NCBI GenBank assembly: GCA_001595915.1
Contig: LSSG01000038.1
Coordinates: forward strand, 1-50,213
Direction of reading: 5' to 3'
From: Thermoplasmatales archaeon SG8-52-3
Lineage (GTDB): Archaea; Thermoplasmatota; E2; DHVEG-1
Length of the DNA stretch: 50,213 nt
Part shown: positions 9,367 to 18,465 of the stretch, in pieces
Layout of the letters: every line of letters begins with the position of its first letter
How positions within the stretch are numbered: the stretch's first letter is position 1
Made by a program: the position numbers and the translations under genes
Notes under the pieces: generated by a model
Databases searched by the model: none
Told to the model about the DNA's origin: nothing
The model's input: the letters and a program-made list of their open reading frames with translations, nothing else

Positions 9367-10455
9367 ATGAAAATTATCTTTGGAATATGCTCATGGGGAC
9401 TTGGACATGCAACTAGATCTTTGCCTATTATTAGAAAATTAATATATGAAAATAATGAACTAACAATAATATCCCATGGAAGAAGTCTTGAGCTTTTAAA
9501 AAAAGAGCTCGGGGCCGATATAAAATATTTTGATATACCAGATTATCCAATGCTCCTTTCAGAAAATTCAAGACAGTTTCTTGCAAAAAGCGTTGTTTAT
9601 TGGCCTTCATTTATTAAAAGTATGGAATCAGAGCTGCAGAAACTAAAAAAAATTCTTGAAAAACAAAAATGTGATAGGATTATTTCTGATTCCCGTTATG
9701 GATTGTATAGCAGGTCAATTCCTTCATTTTTTATATCACATCAAATTAGAATAATGAATCCTCTTAGAATAAATATGTTTGAAAGAGGTAGTGAAATTTT
9801 TAATCTTTTCTTTTTTAAAAGATATGCAGGAGTGATTATTCCAGATTATAAAGATGATAATCTTTCTGGAGATCTTTCTCATAATCTTAGAAGAATAGAT
9901 GAAAATAAAATCCATTATGTTGGTGTCCTATCAGATTTTAAGAAAAGGAAAACAAAAAAAGATATTGATTATCTAATCTCAATTTCAGGTCCTGAACCCC
10001 AACGAACAATGCTTGAAAAAAAACTTGTATCGCAAGTAAATGATCTAAATGGTAAAATTGTAATAACTCTTGGAAAAACTGAAAAAAACGATATTTTAAA
10101 TAAAAAAAACATTGAATCTTATTCATTTCTTTCTAAGGAAAAAAGAGAGGATTTTTTAAATCGTACAAAACTGGTGATATCTAGAAGTGGATATTCAACC
10201 ATTATGGATCTTGCAGTAATTGGAACAAAGGCTCTTATGATTCCAACACCAGGACAAATTGAACAAGAGTATCTTGGGCAGTATCACAATAAAATTAAAA
10301 CATTTTTTTCTGTTAACCAAGACAGTGTTAATCTAAAAAGAGATGTTGATGAAGCGCTAAAAAGAACTGGTATTAAAAGAAAATGTGATGTTGAAAAATC
10401 AGTTGATAACATAATAAATGTTATAACAACAGTTGAAAGAAGTCCTTTTGCATAG
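9367..10455 (+). CDS. MurG/MJ1255-like family 28 glycosyltransferase
   Basis: Probable nucleotide-sugar glycosyltransferase of the GT-B fold. The N-terminus has the glycine-rich FGICSWGLGHATRS loop typical of archaeal MJ1255-type and MurG-like enzymes. The C-terminal half carries a UDP-sugar-type region (SRSGYSTIMDL, then PTPGQIEQEYL), where the conserved Q-x-E-Q/E pattern usually contacts the sugar nucleotide. The frame is open further upstream (from 9277), but the ATG at 9367 begins exactly at the conserved MKIIFG core, giving 362 residues. Next gene in the same direction is a multi-membrane glycosyltransferase-like protein, suggesting a role in lipid-linked sugar or surface glycan synthesis. 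Donor and acceptor cannot be told. Confidence 0.8.
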   Translation: MKIIFGICSWGLGHATRSLPIIRKLIYENNELTIISHGRSLELLKKELGADIKYFDIPDYPMLLSENSRQFLAKSVVYWPSFIKSMESELQKLKKILEKQKCDRIISDSRYGLYSRSIPSFFISHQIRIMNPLRINMFERGSEIFNLFFFKRYAGVIIPDYKDDNLSGDLSHNLRRIDENKIHYVGVLSDFKKRKTKKDIDYLISISGPEPQRTMLEKKLVSQVNDLNGKIVITLGKTEKNDILNKKNIESYSFLSKEKREDFLNRTKLVISRSGYSTIMDLAVIGTKALMIPTPGQIEQEYLGQYHNKIKTFFSVNQDSVNLKRDVDEALKRTGIKRKCDVEKSVDNIINVITTVERSPFA

Positions 10456-10507
10456 AACTATTTTATTAAGGGTAATTTTATTTAAGGTAAAAATAAAGAG
10501 TGAAAGG

Positions 10508-12517
10508 ATGAATGCTATTGCCAGTCAGGGAAAGAAAAACTTACTAAGAAACTGGATTTTCTGGGCTTTGATTTTTATTACAGGTTTTGCAATAATCATA
10601 AGGTCTTATCCTGCTTGGACTAACGCTGCCTGGGGGTGTGACTTTGGCATATATCTTGGTCTTACTAAAACAGTTTCAGAAACAGGTCTAATATTTCCTG
10701 CTTATTCAGGTTGGGGTAGTTCTTATAATGAGTTCCCAGTACTTTATTCAATAAACTCTATTGCTCATTTTATTACAGGAATTGACATTTTAGTAATTAT
10801 GCCAAAACTTACACCCGTTTTTGGTGGGCTTTCTGTTTTGGTATTTTATTTTGTCGCGCGTGAGCTTATAAATGATAAAAAAATTGCATTAATTTCCACT
10901 TTGTTTTTTTCTGTCATTCCTTTTCATGTCTATCAAACAAGTCATGCTTCTCCATTAACTATTGGACATTTCTTTATGATGGTGTGTATGCTTTTTTTCT
11001 TAAAATTTAGAAAGAATTCAAAATATCTATTACCTCTTTTAATCTCTTCAATCCTTCTTATTATGTCTCATCATCTCACAACTTATTTTTACATAATCAT
11101 TTTGATTTTTATTGTATTTTTAGAAAATGCTAAATCAAGTAAATGGACTAAGACTTTTAAAAAAGATATTTTGTATCTATTATTGATTAGCGCTACTACT
11201 TTTTCTTATTGGGCATTTGTTGCAACAACAGTTTATGAAAGTTTTGTTCGATCAGGTTTTTCAATTGGTGGAATACGCATTGGTTCATTTTTTGTAATTT
11301 TATTATTTTATATTTTATTCTTTACAATGTTTTGGATGATAACAATTTTAAGAAAGCAATATAAGACAACTAAAAAAATAAAACTGTTAATTGGTGGAGT
11401 ATATAATAAAATTAAACTTGGATTAAAAACACCATTTATAATTTACAATAAAAAAATGAATAACGAAAAAGTTGGTGAAATCTACTGGTATAAAAAACAT
11501 AATATTCATAATAGATTTTTTATAAAGTTTTCATTGACCCTTATTTCAAGTGTTTTAGTAATGGTAATTTTTACAGTTATATCTATACCTTGGATTAATG
11601 ACACCTTTACTTCTGAATCCATAATATTTTCTTTTCCATTTTTAGTAATAATATCATTTGGAGTTGCTGGTTTTAGTTATACTTGGAAAATGAAAAATGG
11701 TTTGTTTATATGTGGTTGGATAATTGCAGTTATGATATCTTTTGTTTATGCAATTATCAGTAGTAACAATATTTTGCTACCTCACAGGCATATCGAATAT
11801 ACTATGGCCCCACTTGCAATAATTGCTGTCTTTGGACTCGGGGGTATCTTTTCAGATCCGACTTTCAAAAAATTATTGATTAAATTTAAAAGAAAAAGGA
11901 AATTTTTTACAAAAGCCAAATCTAAAAGAAGGATTTTATCAAATAAAAATCCAATTTTACAGTTATTTATAATATTATTAATTATCACTTCACTTTCTGC
12001 AACTCCATATCTTGCACATAAAACATTAAATGCATCTGATGAGCGAATTACTTCAGAAAATATCGCGGTTTTTGAATGGATGGACGAAAATTTGGATAAG
12101 AACCATAGTCTTATAGCATCGGATCATCGTCTTGCAAGAATGTCCGAAGCTTATGGATTTAACACAACAAAAGATGAGACAGAGGAATTATGGGAAGCAG
12201 AAAGCATAGATGAATATATTGATGAGCTATTAGGAATTGGAAAAAATCATACTAGAATAACACATATCATAATTGATAACATAATGAAATATGATGTAGT
12301 TCATGTTCATTTTGGTGAAATTAGATATATGGTAAATGATTCAAGGGAAGACGAATCAAAATATGCATCATATGATAAATTTTTAAAAGAACCTTTTAAT
12401 CTAATATATAGAAACGAATCTATTGAGCTAGATAAAGTTACTCAAGAACCGATTCGTTGGACAGAAATATTTGAGGTAAATTGGACTTATCTAGAAAAGA
12501 ATAACTATATACATTAG
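10508..12517 (+). CDS. polytopic GT-C-type glycosyltransferase-like protein
   Basis: A 669-residue membrane protein with roughly ten or more hydrophobic helices. After the first helix comes a loop with an acidic DFGIYLG motif, in the position where GT-C enzymes (PMT and STT3-like) hold their catalytic acidic residue. A soluble C-terminal domain of about 150 residues follows the last helix and includes two N-x-S/T sequons. The ATG at 10508 is preceded by a GAAAGG ribosome site; a longer frame from TTG 10433 would overlap the previous gene and is less likely. It follows the MJ1255-like enzyme and ends 1 bp before the convergent GT4 gene. The likely role is transfer of a sugar from a polyprenol carrier at the outer face of the membrane; substrate unknown. 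Confidence 0.7.
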   Translation: MNAIASQGKKNLLRNWIFWALIFITGFAIIIRSYPAWTNAAWGCDFGIYLGLTKTVSETGLIFPAYSGWGSSYNEFPVLYSINSIAHFITGIDILVIMPKLTPVFGGLSVLVFYFVARELINDKKIALISTLFFSVIPFHVYQTSHASPLTIGHFFMMVCMLFFLKFRKNSKYLLPLLISSILLIMSHHLTTYFYIIILIFIVFLENAKSSKWTKTFKKDILYLLLISATTFSYWAFVATTVYESFVRSGFSIGGIRIGSFFVILLFYILFFTMFWMITILRKQYKTTKKIKLLIGGVYNKIKLGLKTPFIIYNKKMNNEKVGEIYWYKKHNIHNRFFIKFSLTLISSVLVMVIFTVISIPWINDTFTSESIIFSFPFLVIISFGVAGFSYTWKMKNGLFICGWIIAVMISFVYAIISSNNILLPHRHIEYTMAPLAIIAVFGLGGIFSDPTFKKLLIKFKRKRKFFTKAKSKRRILSNKNPILQLFIILLIITSLSATPYLAHKTLNASDERITSENIAVFEWMDENLDKNHSLIASDHRLARMSEAYGFNTTKDETEELWEAESIDEYIDELLGIGKNHTRITHIIIDNIMKYDVVHVHFGEIRYMVNDSREDESKYASYDKFLKEPFNLIYRNESIELDKVTQEPIRWTEIFEVNWTYLEKNNYIH

Positions 12518-12518
12518 A

Positions 12519-13703
12519 TTATCGATTTTTATTTTCAGAGTGTTTTTTCAAAACCTTTTCATAGATTTTCTCAAATTTTGCTGCTATTGATTCCATTGCA
12601 TGATCTTTTATTAACTCAAGACTTTTTGCACCCATTTGCTTTTTTAGTTTCTCATCTTTTAGTATTTTTACTATGGATCCGGCCATCTGTTCACTATTTT
12701 TTGATTTAAAAACAAAACCATTATTCATACTTGCAAGTTCATGAAGTGCTCCTTTATCAACTACCACTATAGGTAGACCAGAGGCAACTGCTTCCATTGT
12801 TACAATACTTTGCAATTCTGCCTCTGATGGCATTGCAAAAACATCTGCAATAGAATAGATATTTGGATAATCATCCCAATCAAGGAAATCTGTAAAAGTT
12901 GTGTTTTTAATAACATTTAATTCTTTAGACAATCTAATTAAATTTTCTTTATATTCGCCCCCTGATCCAACCAAAAGGAAATGAGCATCAACTTCTTTTA
13001 GAACATGTGGGATTGCATTGATTAAAACATCGAGATTTTTTTCCTCGTTTATTCTACCTGTATAAAGAACTATATTTTTCTTAGGTAATCCGAATTTTTT
13101 CCTAAGATATTCACCATTGTTTTTCGGATTAAATAAATCTGTTTTTAAACCATTAGAAATTGGTGTAATATTTGTAATTAGACCCCTTTCTTTGTACATA
13201 TCTGCTCCAGTTTTTGTCGGTATCGTTGCCCAGTCTACAAGATTAAAAAAATAAACTAGATATCTCCATGAATAATTTTCAATTCTCTCCTGGTTTTTTA
13301 GCTTGTGAAATGGTGTTATCATATTTCCAGGTAGTATATGAATAGAACCAACAACTGGTATTCCTTGCTTTCTTGCACAAATATATGCACTAATACCTAT
13401 AGGGTATGGTGAACAAATATTCACAATGTCAGGTTTAAAATTTTTAATAATTTTTTTAACTTGGAAATAAGGAAATATTGAAAAATGGTATCTACCCTTC
13501 ATATACAAAGGTAATTTTACACCTTTAGTTCTATAAATAGTTGTACCATTATCTTTCTCTATCTTATTTTTATAAGTAGAACCAGGTGCGATTACACATA
13601 CTTCATGACCTTGTTTTTTTAATTCAAGTGTCAAGTTATGTTGAGCTACAGCTCCTCCATCTATATTTGGATAATATGATTCTGTTGCAAGTAGTATTTT
13701 CAT
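12519..13703 (-). CDS. family 4 glycosyltransferase
   Basis: A 394-residue GT-B-fold retaining glycosyltransferase. The N-terminal domain opens with ESYYPNIDGGAVAQHNL, the usual GT4 glycine-rich acceptor side. The C-terminal domain has the donor-binding region with YTGRINEEKN and the EX7E-type pattern in SEAELQSIVTMEAVASG. No membrane segments are seen. It lies 52 bp downstream of the radical SAM gene in the same direction and converges on the GT-C-like gene with 1 bp between stop codons. A role in glycolipid head-group or glycan assembly is inferred from the neighbourhood. Confidence 0.85.
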   Translation of the reverse strand: MKILLATESYYPNIDGGAVAQHNLTLELKKQGHEVCVIAPGSTYKNKIEKDNGTTIYRTKGVKLPLYMKGRYHFSIFPYFQVKKIIKNFKPDIVNICSPYPIGISAYICARKQGIPVVGSIHILPGNMITPFHKLKNQERIENYSWRYLVYFFNLVDWATIPTKTGADMYKERGLITNITPISNGLKTDLFNPKNNGEYLRKKFGLPKKNIVLYTGRINEEKNLDVLINAIPHVLKEVDAHFLLVGSGGEYKENLIRLSKELNVIKNTTFTDFLDWDDYPNIYSIADVFAMPSEAELQSIVTMEAVASGLPIVVVDKGALHELASMNNGFVFKSKNSEQMAGSIVKILKDEKLKKQMGAKSLELIKDHAMESIAAKFEKIYEKVLKKHSENKNR

Positions 13704-13755
13704 ATACCTTCAAAATCCGTAAAACCAAATAATTTCCAATTGATAAATATTGTTT

Positions 13756-14706
13756 TTATTTAAAAATATAAGGGCTTAATGAAGAAATCAATGAAATTGG
13801 TGAAGCAAAAGAATCAGTTGCAAAATATTGATACCAACCACAACATCTATTACAATTCTCCATATTTTCTCTTGCTTTTTTTGCATTTTCTGTTTTTAAA
13901 AAATCCATAAATGATCCTTCAGTGAAGTTGTATATTCTTTCACCAACAGTTCTACATGGATAAAAAAGGCCACCATCAGAATCTATTATAACAGACGAAC
14001 TTGAACAACCATGTTGTTTGTTAATGTTTTTTAAAAAACCTGTTGGTGTTGTAATTGTATATGGATATTTCTTTTTTAGTCTAATTATTTCTTTTCTAAA
14101 TTCTTTTGGATCAGGATAGTAGTCATCTGTACCATCAAGATGACACGCCGGCATTACAACAGTTCTTGCTCCAACGTCAAATACACTTTTTACTTTTTTT
14201 TCCAGAGCAGACATTGTATCCCTAGTAACAACAATCTGAACACATATCTCTGGTCCATAACTCTGAAACTCTTTAAGTCTATTAAAAAATTCAAGATTAT
14301 TATGTCCTTCATCAATACTTATATGAAGATAATCAATATATTTGCCATATTCACTCATTGGTCTTTTATCAAGAAGGTGTCCATTTGTTGTAAAAAAAAG
14401 TATAAATGGTTTTTTATGGGCATATTTGAGAATCTCTCCCAAATCCTTTCTAATTAATGGGTCACCACCCTCTATACTTAACACAATGATACTTGAGTTT
14501 GATATATTATCAATAACTTTGAATACATCTTCTTTTTTTAAATCAGGAGTGTCCTCCATCCATACATTACAAAACTCACATTTTAAACCACATTTATGAG
14601 TAACCTTATAAGAAGCATAAAATGGGTAAATACAATCTCTTGAAATATAATTGTTTAATGCATATCCCAATGTTTTTAGATATTTCTGTTTAGGTAATTT
14701 TTTCAT
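13756..14706 (-). CDS. radical SAM enzyme with C-terminal cysteine cluster
   Basis: The CX3CX2C motif (C39, C43, C46 in KCGLKCEFC) binds the SAM-cleaving 4Fe-4S cluster, and IEGGDPLIRKDL is the usual SAM-binding GGDP region. Downstream cysteines (HGCSSSS, YPCRT, NCNRCCGW) resemble a SPASM/twitch auxiliary cluster. At 316 residues it is a compact member. The last 25 residues are hydrophobic (SPISLISSLSPYIF) and could associate with membrane. It is probably co-transcribed with the GT4 gene and is divergent from the flippase-like gene at 14816. Modification of a lipid or glycolipid is a reasonable guess, but the substrate is not evident. Confidence 0.8.
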   Translation of the reverse strand: MKKLPKQKYLKTLGYALNNYISRDCIYPFYASYKVTHKCGLKCEFCNVWMEDTPDLKKEDVFKVIDNISNSSIIVLSIEGGDPLIRKDLGEILKYAHKKPFILFFTTNGHLLDKRPMSEYGKYIDYLHISIDEGHNNLEFFNRLKEFQSYGPEICVQIVVTRDTMSALEKKVKSVFDVGARTVVMPACHLDGTDDYYPDPKEFRKEIIRLKKKYPYTITTPTGFLKNINKQHGCSSSSVIIDSDGGLFYPCRTVGERIYNFTEGSFMDFLKTENAKKARENMENCNRCCGWYQYFATDSFASPISLISSLSPYIFK

Positions 14707-14815
14707 AAAATTTCACTGCTAAGATTTGAGCAATATACTAATTGCTGAAAAGGTTTTTTGTTTATTTTTTAAAATAATCATAAATGAAATATACAATTCT
14801 TAAATTAACACTTTC

Positions 14816-15907
14816 GTGCAAAAAAAGAAAAAAAATAAGACTCTAAAAATTCCAATTATTTTAAGTGTAACTTTTAGTGTTGCAATAATTATTCTTATTT
14901 TGATATTCACAGTCGATGCTAAAACTTTAGATCAATTATCAGTTATTTCAATAAAATATGAATATTTCGCTATTGCCATTTTATTAAATATCCTTTATTG
15001 GGTTTTATGGGGAGCACGACTCAAAGTTCTTGCCAATACAATGGATAAAAGCGTAAAAATTAGCTGGTTAGAATCAACAAGAATTGTTATTGCAAATTTG
15101 TTTCTTGCTTGTATCACTCCATCAATGGCAGGTGGTGAACCCGTCAGGATTCATCTCTTGAATAAGGATGGTATGAGTATTGGTTGTGCTACAGCAGCTG
15201 TCCTTGGTGAAAGACTGATGGATGCAATATTTATTTTGATATTAGTTCCTATTGCATTATTTATTTTTAGAGAAGTAAGAGATCTTGGTTTTATTAGTCT
15301 TGGGCTTACCATTGGTGTTATTTTCTTTATTTTACTTCTTATATTTTTTATATATGCAATAATTAGACCTGAAAAAACAAAGTCTTTTTTAATTGGTATT
15401 AATAAAAAATTTAGTAGATTTTCAAAGAAAAAAGATATTGGAAAAAAAATAGTTGAAAGAATAAATTGTGAGGTTGATAATTTTCATAATAGTATGTACT
15501 CTTTTTCTAGGGGAAATAAAAAATCTTTGATTTTTGCAAGCTTATTGACTGTTTTATTTTGGTCTTGTGGATTCATGATTCCGTCTATGATACTTTTAGG
15601 TCTTGGTTTGCCGCCTTTTTTTGTGGAATCCTATGCTGCACAGATTTTGTTACTTGTAATTATTATGATGCCAACAACTCCTGGTAGTGCCGGTGTTACT
15701 GAAGTTGGTATATATGGTTTATATGGTGTCCTAATCGGTACTGCCCAAAATACTCTTATTGGGGTTTTCATTGTGTTATATAGATTTGTAACGTTTCATA
15801 TGAACCTGATTGCAGGTGCATTCTTCCAATATAGGATATTCAAGTCTGTTGCATCATTTTCTCTTGATATGATTAAAAAATCTGACGAAAAATGTGAATC
15901 TAAATAA
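14816..15907 (+). CDS. UPF0104/LPG-synthase-TM family membrane protein
   Basis: A 363-residue protein with a lysine-rich cytosolic start and about eight transmembrane helices. The signature TPSMAGGEPVRIHLL and the later MPTTPGSAGVTEVGIYGLY are the two conserved glycine/proline-rich motifs of the lysylphosphatidylglycerol synthase TM family (flippase-like). It lacks the soluble aminoacyltransferase domain of bacterial MprF. Start codon is GTG at 14816; no ATG is available before the first helix. In archaea such proteins often sit with glycosyltransferases, as here, and are thought to move or modify lipid-linked sugars; that role is inferred. Confidence 0.85.
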   Translation: MQKKKKNKTLKIPIILSVTFSVAIIILILIFTVDAKTLDQLSVISIKYEYFAIAILLNILYWVLWGARLKVLANTMDKSVKISWLESTRIVIANLFLACITPSMAGGEPVRIHLLNKDGMSIGCATAAVLGERLMDAIFILILVPIALFIFREVRDLGFISLGLTIGVIFFILLLIFFIYAIIRPEKTKSFLIGINKKFSRFSKKKDIGKKIVERINCEVDNFHNSMYSFSRGNKKSLIFASLLTVLFWSCGFMIPSMILLGLGLPPFFVESYAAQILLLVIIMMPTTPGSAGVTEVGIYGLYGVLIGTAQNTLIGVFIVLYRFVTFHMNLIAGAFFQYRIFKSVASFSLDMIKKSDEKCESK

Positions 15908-15954
15908 AATTTAGGCGTCACATTTAAAAATGGGTATTATATTTCCCACTTCCT

Positions 15955-16119
15955 ATGCAAAAGGCAGAGAAATGCATTTCATGCGGAAAAGGACTTCTAG
16001 AAAAAGGTTCAACAACCTTTCTATGCCCATCTTGTTCTGAAATAATTGGTCGTTGTGCAAGTTGTAGAGAACAAAGTGTTAAATACGTCTGTCTGAAGTG
16101 TGGATTTACTGGACCTTAG
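15955..16119 (+). CDS. 54-aa zinc-ribbon protein (DUF1610-like)
   Basis: A complete small frame from ATG 15955 to TAG 16119. Four CxxC knuckles (CISC, CPSC, CASC, CLKC) fill the 54 residues, the pattern of the archaeal Zn-ribbon RNA-binding protein family placed with translation genes. A TATA-like TTTAAAAAT about 25-30 bp upstream would give a nearly leaderless mRNA. The stop codon is 13 bp before the aEF-1 beta ATG, and the intervening GGGGGA serves as that gene's ribosome site, so the two genes form an operon. Function beyond probable nucleic-acid or ribosome binding is unknown. Confidence 0.85.
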   Translation: MQKAEKCISCGKGLLEKGSTTFLCPSCSEIIGRCASCREQSVKYVCLKCGFTGP

Positions 16120-16132
16120 GGGGAAGCATTTT

Positions 16133-16405
16133 ATGGGAGAAGTAATTGGACTTATTCGAGTAATGCCTGGTGAAGTATTAGAAGATGATAAACTACAAAA
16201 AATAATTGAAAAAATAAAAGCATTGGTTAAACCACCAGCAAAACTTGGAAATATTGAAATTAAACCTATTGCTTTTGGATTAAAAGGACTAAATGTAACA
16301 GTTGCTGTTCCAGATGATGCAGGTGGAATCGATCCAATAGCTGAAAAAATCGCTGAAATTGAAGATGTTGATAGTGCTGAAGTAACTGATGTTGGACGAA
16401 CTTAA
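16133..16405 (+). CDS. ef1b: elongation factor 1-beta
   Basis: Archaeal nucleotide-exchange factor that recharges EF-1 alpha with GTP. The 90-residue length equals the family norm, and the sequence opens with MGEVIGLIRVMPGEVLED and has the conserved KPIAFGLKGLNV core and an acidic tail. ATG 16133 is chosen because it starts the conserved part and follows GGGGGAAGC; the frame is open a further 33 bases upstream but would overlap the zinc-ribbon gene. Its stop lies 7 bp from the stop of the convergent MFS gene. Confidence 0.95.
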   Translation: MGEVIGLIRVMPGEVLEDDKLQKIIEKIKALVKPPAKLGNIEIKPIAFGLKGLNVTVAVPDDAGGIDPIAEKIAEIEDVDSAEVTDVGRT

Positions 16406-16412
16406 ATTAAAT

Positions 16413-17612
16413 TTAGCAACTTATTTCTTTTTTATTTCCTTTTTTTAGTCTTATAAAGTATAGTACAAGAATTGTTGGACCAAAAACCCAACCAGCATAT
16501 AGAAATGTTTGACTGAAACTTAAGATAGTGACAAGTGTTCCTGTTAGCATTCCGCCACCATTTAAGCCAATATTTGCTATTCCTGTGAAAATACCATATT
16601 GAGTCGCACCAATTCTAGGATTTGTTATATCCATAAAAAGTGCACATGAAACAGTTGAATGACCACCCATCAGAAATCCAATTATTCCATATATTATTGA
16701 TAATTTCCACCAGTTATTTGAAAAAATAAGGGAGGCTGTAAAAATTGCATTGAGTCCAAGTAAAATATACAAAGTCTTTTTTCTTCCGAATATATCTGTA
16801 GCTATTCCTCCAACTATCGATCCAATAGCAAGAGTTACAGGTAAAATTGCTGCAATAAGACCGATTTGAACATCAGCCAAACCAAGACTGTCTCTCATAT
16901 AAATAGGTATAATAAAAGAAAGCATTCCTTCGTTCATGAAAACAAGGGGTGAAAAAAGAGTAACCAAAAGTGTTGTTTTCTTTTTGAATTCTTTTTTAAT
17001 AATTGGTATGATTTTTGATCTAGTTTTGAACTTTAATGTTTCTTTAACTATAAAAGGAAAAATAAGTAGAATTAAAATTATTAATCCATTTGTAAAATAT
17101 GCTAGACCATAACCAAATTTTGAGCCTATAAAAGGAAGTAAAACTGCTCCTATTGCCCAAGCAGAATATTGACCTGCAAACATAGATCCATTTATTTTTC
17201 CCCTATCTTCATCAGTTGAAATATCTATTGCCCAAGCATCAGTTGATACATCAATAAATCCTATCCCAACATGGCTTATAAAAATCAGCAGTGCAAAGGG
17301 TATCAAAGATATACCAGGATTTACCATTGAGGCAAGAAACATTGCAAATACAGATAGTAGTCCGCCAAAAATAATAAAGGTCTTTCTTCCAAACTTTATA
17401 TAACGGTCAACTATTGGCCCCCAGACAAATTTCAAAATCCAGGGAATATTAACAACTCCAACAATTAGGGTCGTAATTGGTATTGATATTCCTTGTTCAC
17501 GAAGGTAAAGAGATGTAACAACTGTTGTTATTGCTATCATCAAACCTTCTGCAAAATATAGATTAAAAAATAGCATATATTTTAGAAATCTATGTTTTAT
17601 AGGATCAATCAT
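16413..17612 (-). CDS. MFS transporter
   Basis: A 399-residue protein with about twelve hydrophobic helices and the major facilitator loop between helices 2 and 3 (DRYIKFGRKT), repeated in the second half as TDIFGRKKTL. The loop after helix 4 contains DVSTDAWAIDIS, similar to members of the PAT/AmpG-like branch. Substrate cannot be assigned. No operon partner is evident: the next gene upstream (17722) is separated by 109 AT-rich bases and the next downstream is convergent. Confidence 0.85.
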   Translation of the reverse strand: MIDPIKHRFLKYMLFFNLYFAEGLMIAITTVVTSLYLREQGISIPITTLIVGVVNIPWILKFVWGPIVDRYIKFGRKTFIIFGGLLSVFAMFLASMVNPGISLIPFALLIFISHVGIGFIDVSTDAWAIDISTDEDRGKINGSMFAGQYSAWAIGAVLLPFIGSKFGYGLAYFTNGLIILILLIFPFIVKETLKFKTRSKIIPIIKKEFKKKTTLLVTLFSPLVFMNEGMLSFIIPIYMRDSLGLADVQIGLIAAILPVTLAIGSIVGGIATDIFGRKKTLYILLGLNAIFTASLIFSNNWWKLSIIYGIIGFLMGGHSTVSCALFMDITNPRIGATQYGIFTGIANIGLNGGGMLTGTLVTILSFSQTFLYAGWVFGPTILVLYFIRLKKGNKKEISC

Positions 17613-17721
17613 AATATTGCTCTAAAGCTTACAGATATATTCAATAAAATGTAATTATTTATATTATTTAAAGTATATTTTACGATTCTTACCAAAAAAA
17701 TATTTATAAAAAAAAATTTAA

Positions 17722-18423
17722 CTATGATGCTTTATCAGATTTTGTTAGGTGAAATGACTCATTTTTTATAGAATCAAGACCAATTTCTGTAGGATAATAA
17801 ACTGGATATGCTGAGTTACTTGTGTCACCGTCTATTAGCTCTGCCAAATACATTTTTTTAATATGCCATTTAACTGTATGATGGTTTAGTTTCAGAGCAT
17901 TTGCTATCTCAAGTAGATGCTTGCCAGGGTTACTTGATAGATAAATCATAATATTTCTAGCATTCTTATTTCTTAAAATCGACTCTGCTATTGCTTCTCT
18001 TCGTGCATCAATACCGCCTTCAACCAGATAAAAAACCTTTTTTCCACCGATAACTCTACTTCTAACTAGATTTGTTTGTTCAAGTTTACGTAAATGCCAT
18101 GCTGCATTACTAGGTTTTAAATCAAGTTCTCTTGCAATTTCTCTAAGATGAGACCCTGGAAACTCGTCAATAAAATTATAAAGATTCATTCTTACCTCTG
18201 TATTTAACACATTTTCCGGTGTAACATATTTTATTCCACCCATAGTTAGAATTGTAATAATTGTTGCAATTGCAGCAATAAGTAGTGCAATAGATATTCC
18301 AATATCAAAAGAAGGAATTAATGAATCAGCAGCAGCTACAAGCTGTGCTATAAAAATCGAGGAAAATAAAAGCATGACTAATACTATTGTGCACTTTCTA
18401 AATATATGCAAGCTACATCCCAT
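17722..18423 (-). CDS. membrane-anchored double winged-helix regulator
   Basis: Residues 1-65 contain two hydrophobic stretches (about 10-30 and 40-62), consistent with a signal-like anchor and one more helix. Two winged-helix DNA-binding domains follow. The first (about 75-135) has HLREIARELDLKPSNAAWHLRKLE; the second (about 150-205) has LLEIANALKLNHHTVKWHIKKM. Domains of this ArsR/MarR-like type joined to membrane helices are common in Thermoplasmatota and haloarchaea and may sense the membrane or cell surface. It lies 42 bp downstream of gltX in the same direction and might be read through from the isoprenoid operon. Targets unknown. Confidence 0.8.
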   Translation of the reverse strand: MGCSLHIFRKCTIVLVMLLFSSIFIAQLVAAADSLIPSFDIGISIALLIAAIATIITILTMGGIKYVTPENVLNTEVRMNLYNFIDEFPGSHLREIARELDLKPSNAAWHLRKLEQTNLVRSRVIGGKKVFYLVEGGIDARREAIAESILRNKNARNIMIYLSSNPGKHLLEIANALKLNHHTVKWHIKKMYLAELIDGDTSNSAYPVYYPTEIGLDSIKNESFHLTKSDKAS

Positions 18424-18465
18424 TCCTAGTAATATGAAATATAATCTAATAATTATTTAAAAAGT

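Noticed and set aside
10433-10507. Longer N-terminus for the GT-C-like protein
   Set aside because: It begins with TTG inside the previous gene; ATG 10508 has a ribosome site and precedes the first helix properly.
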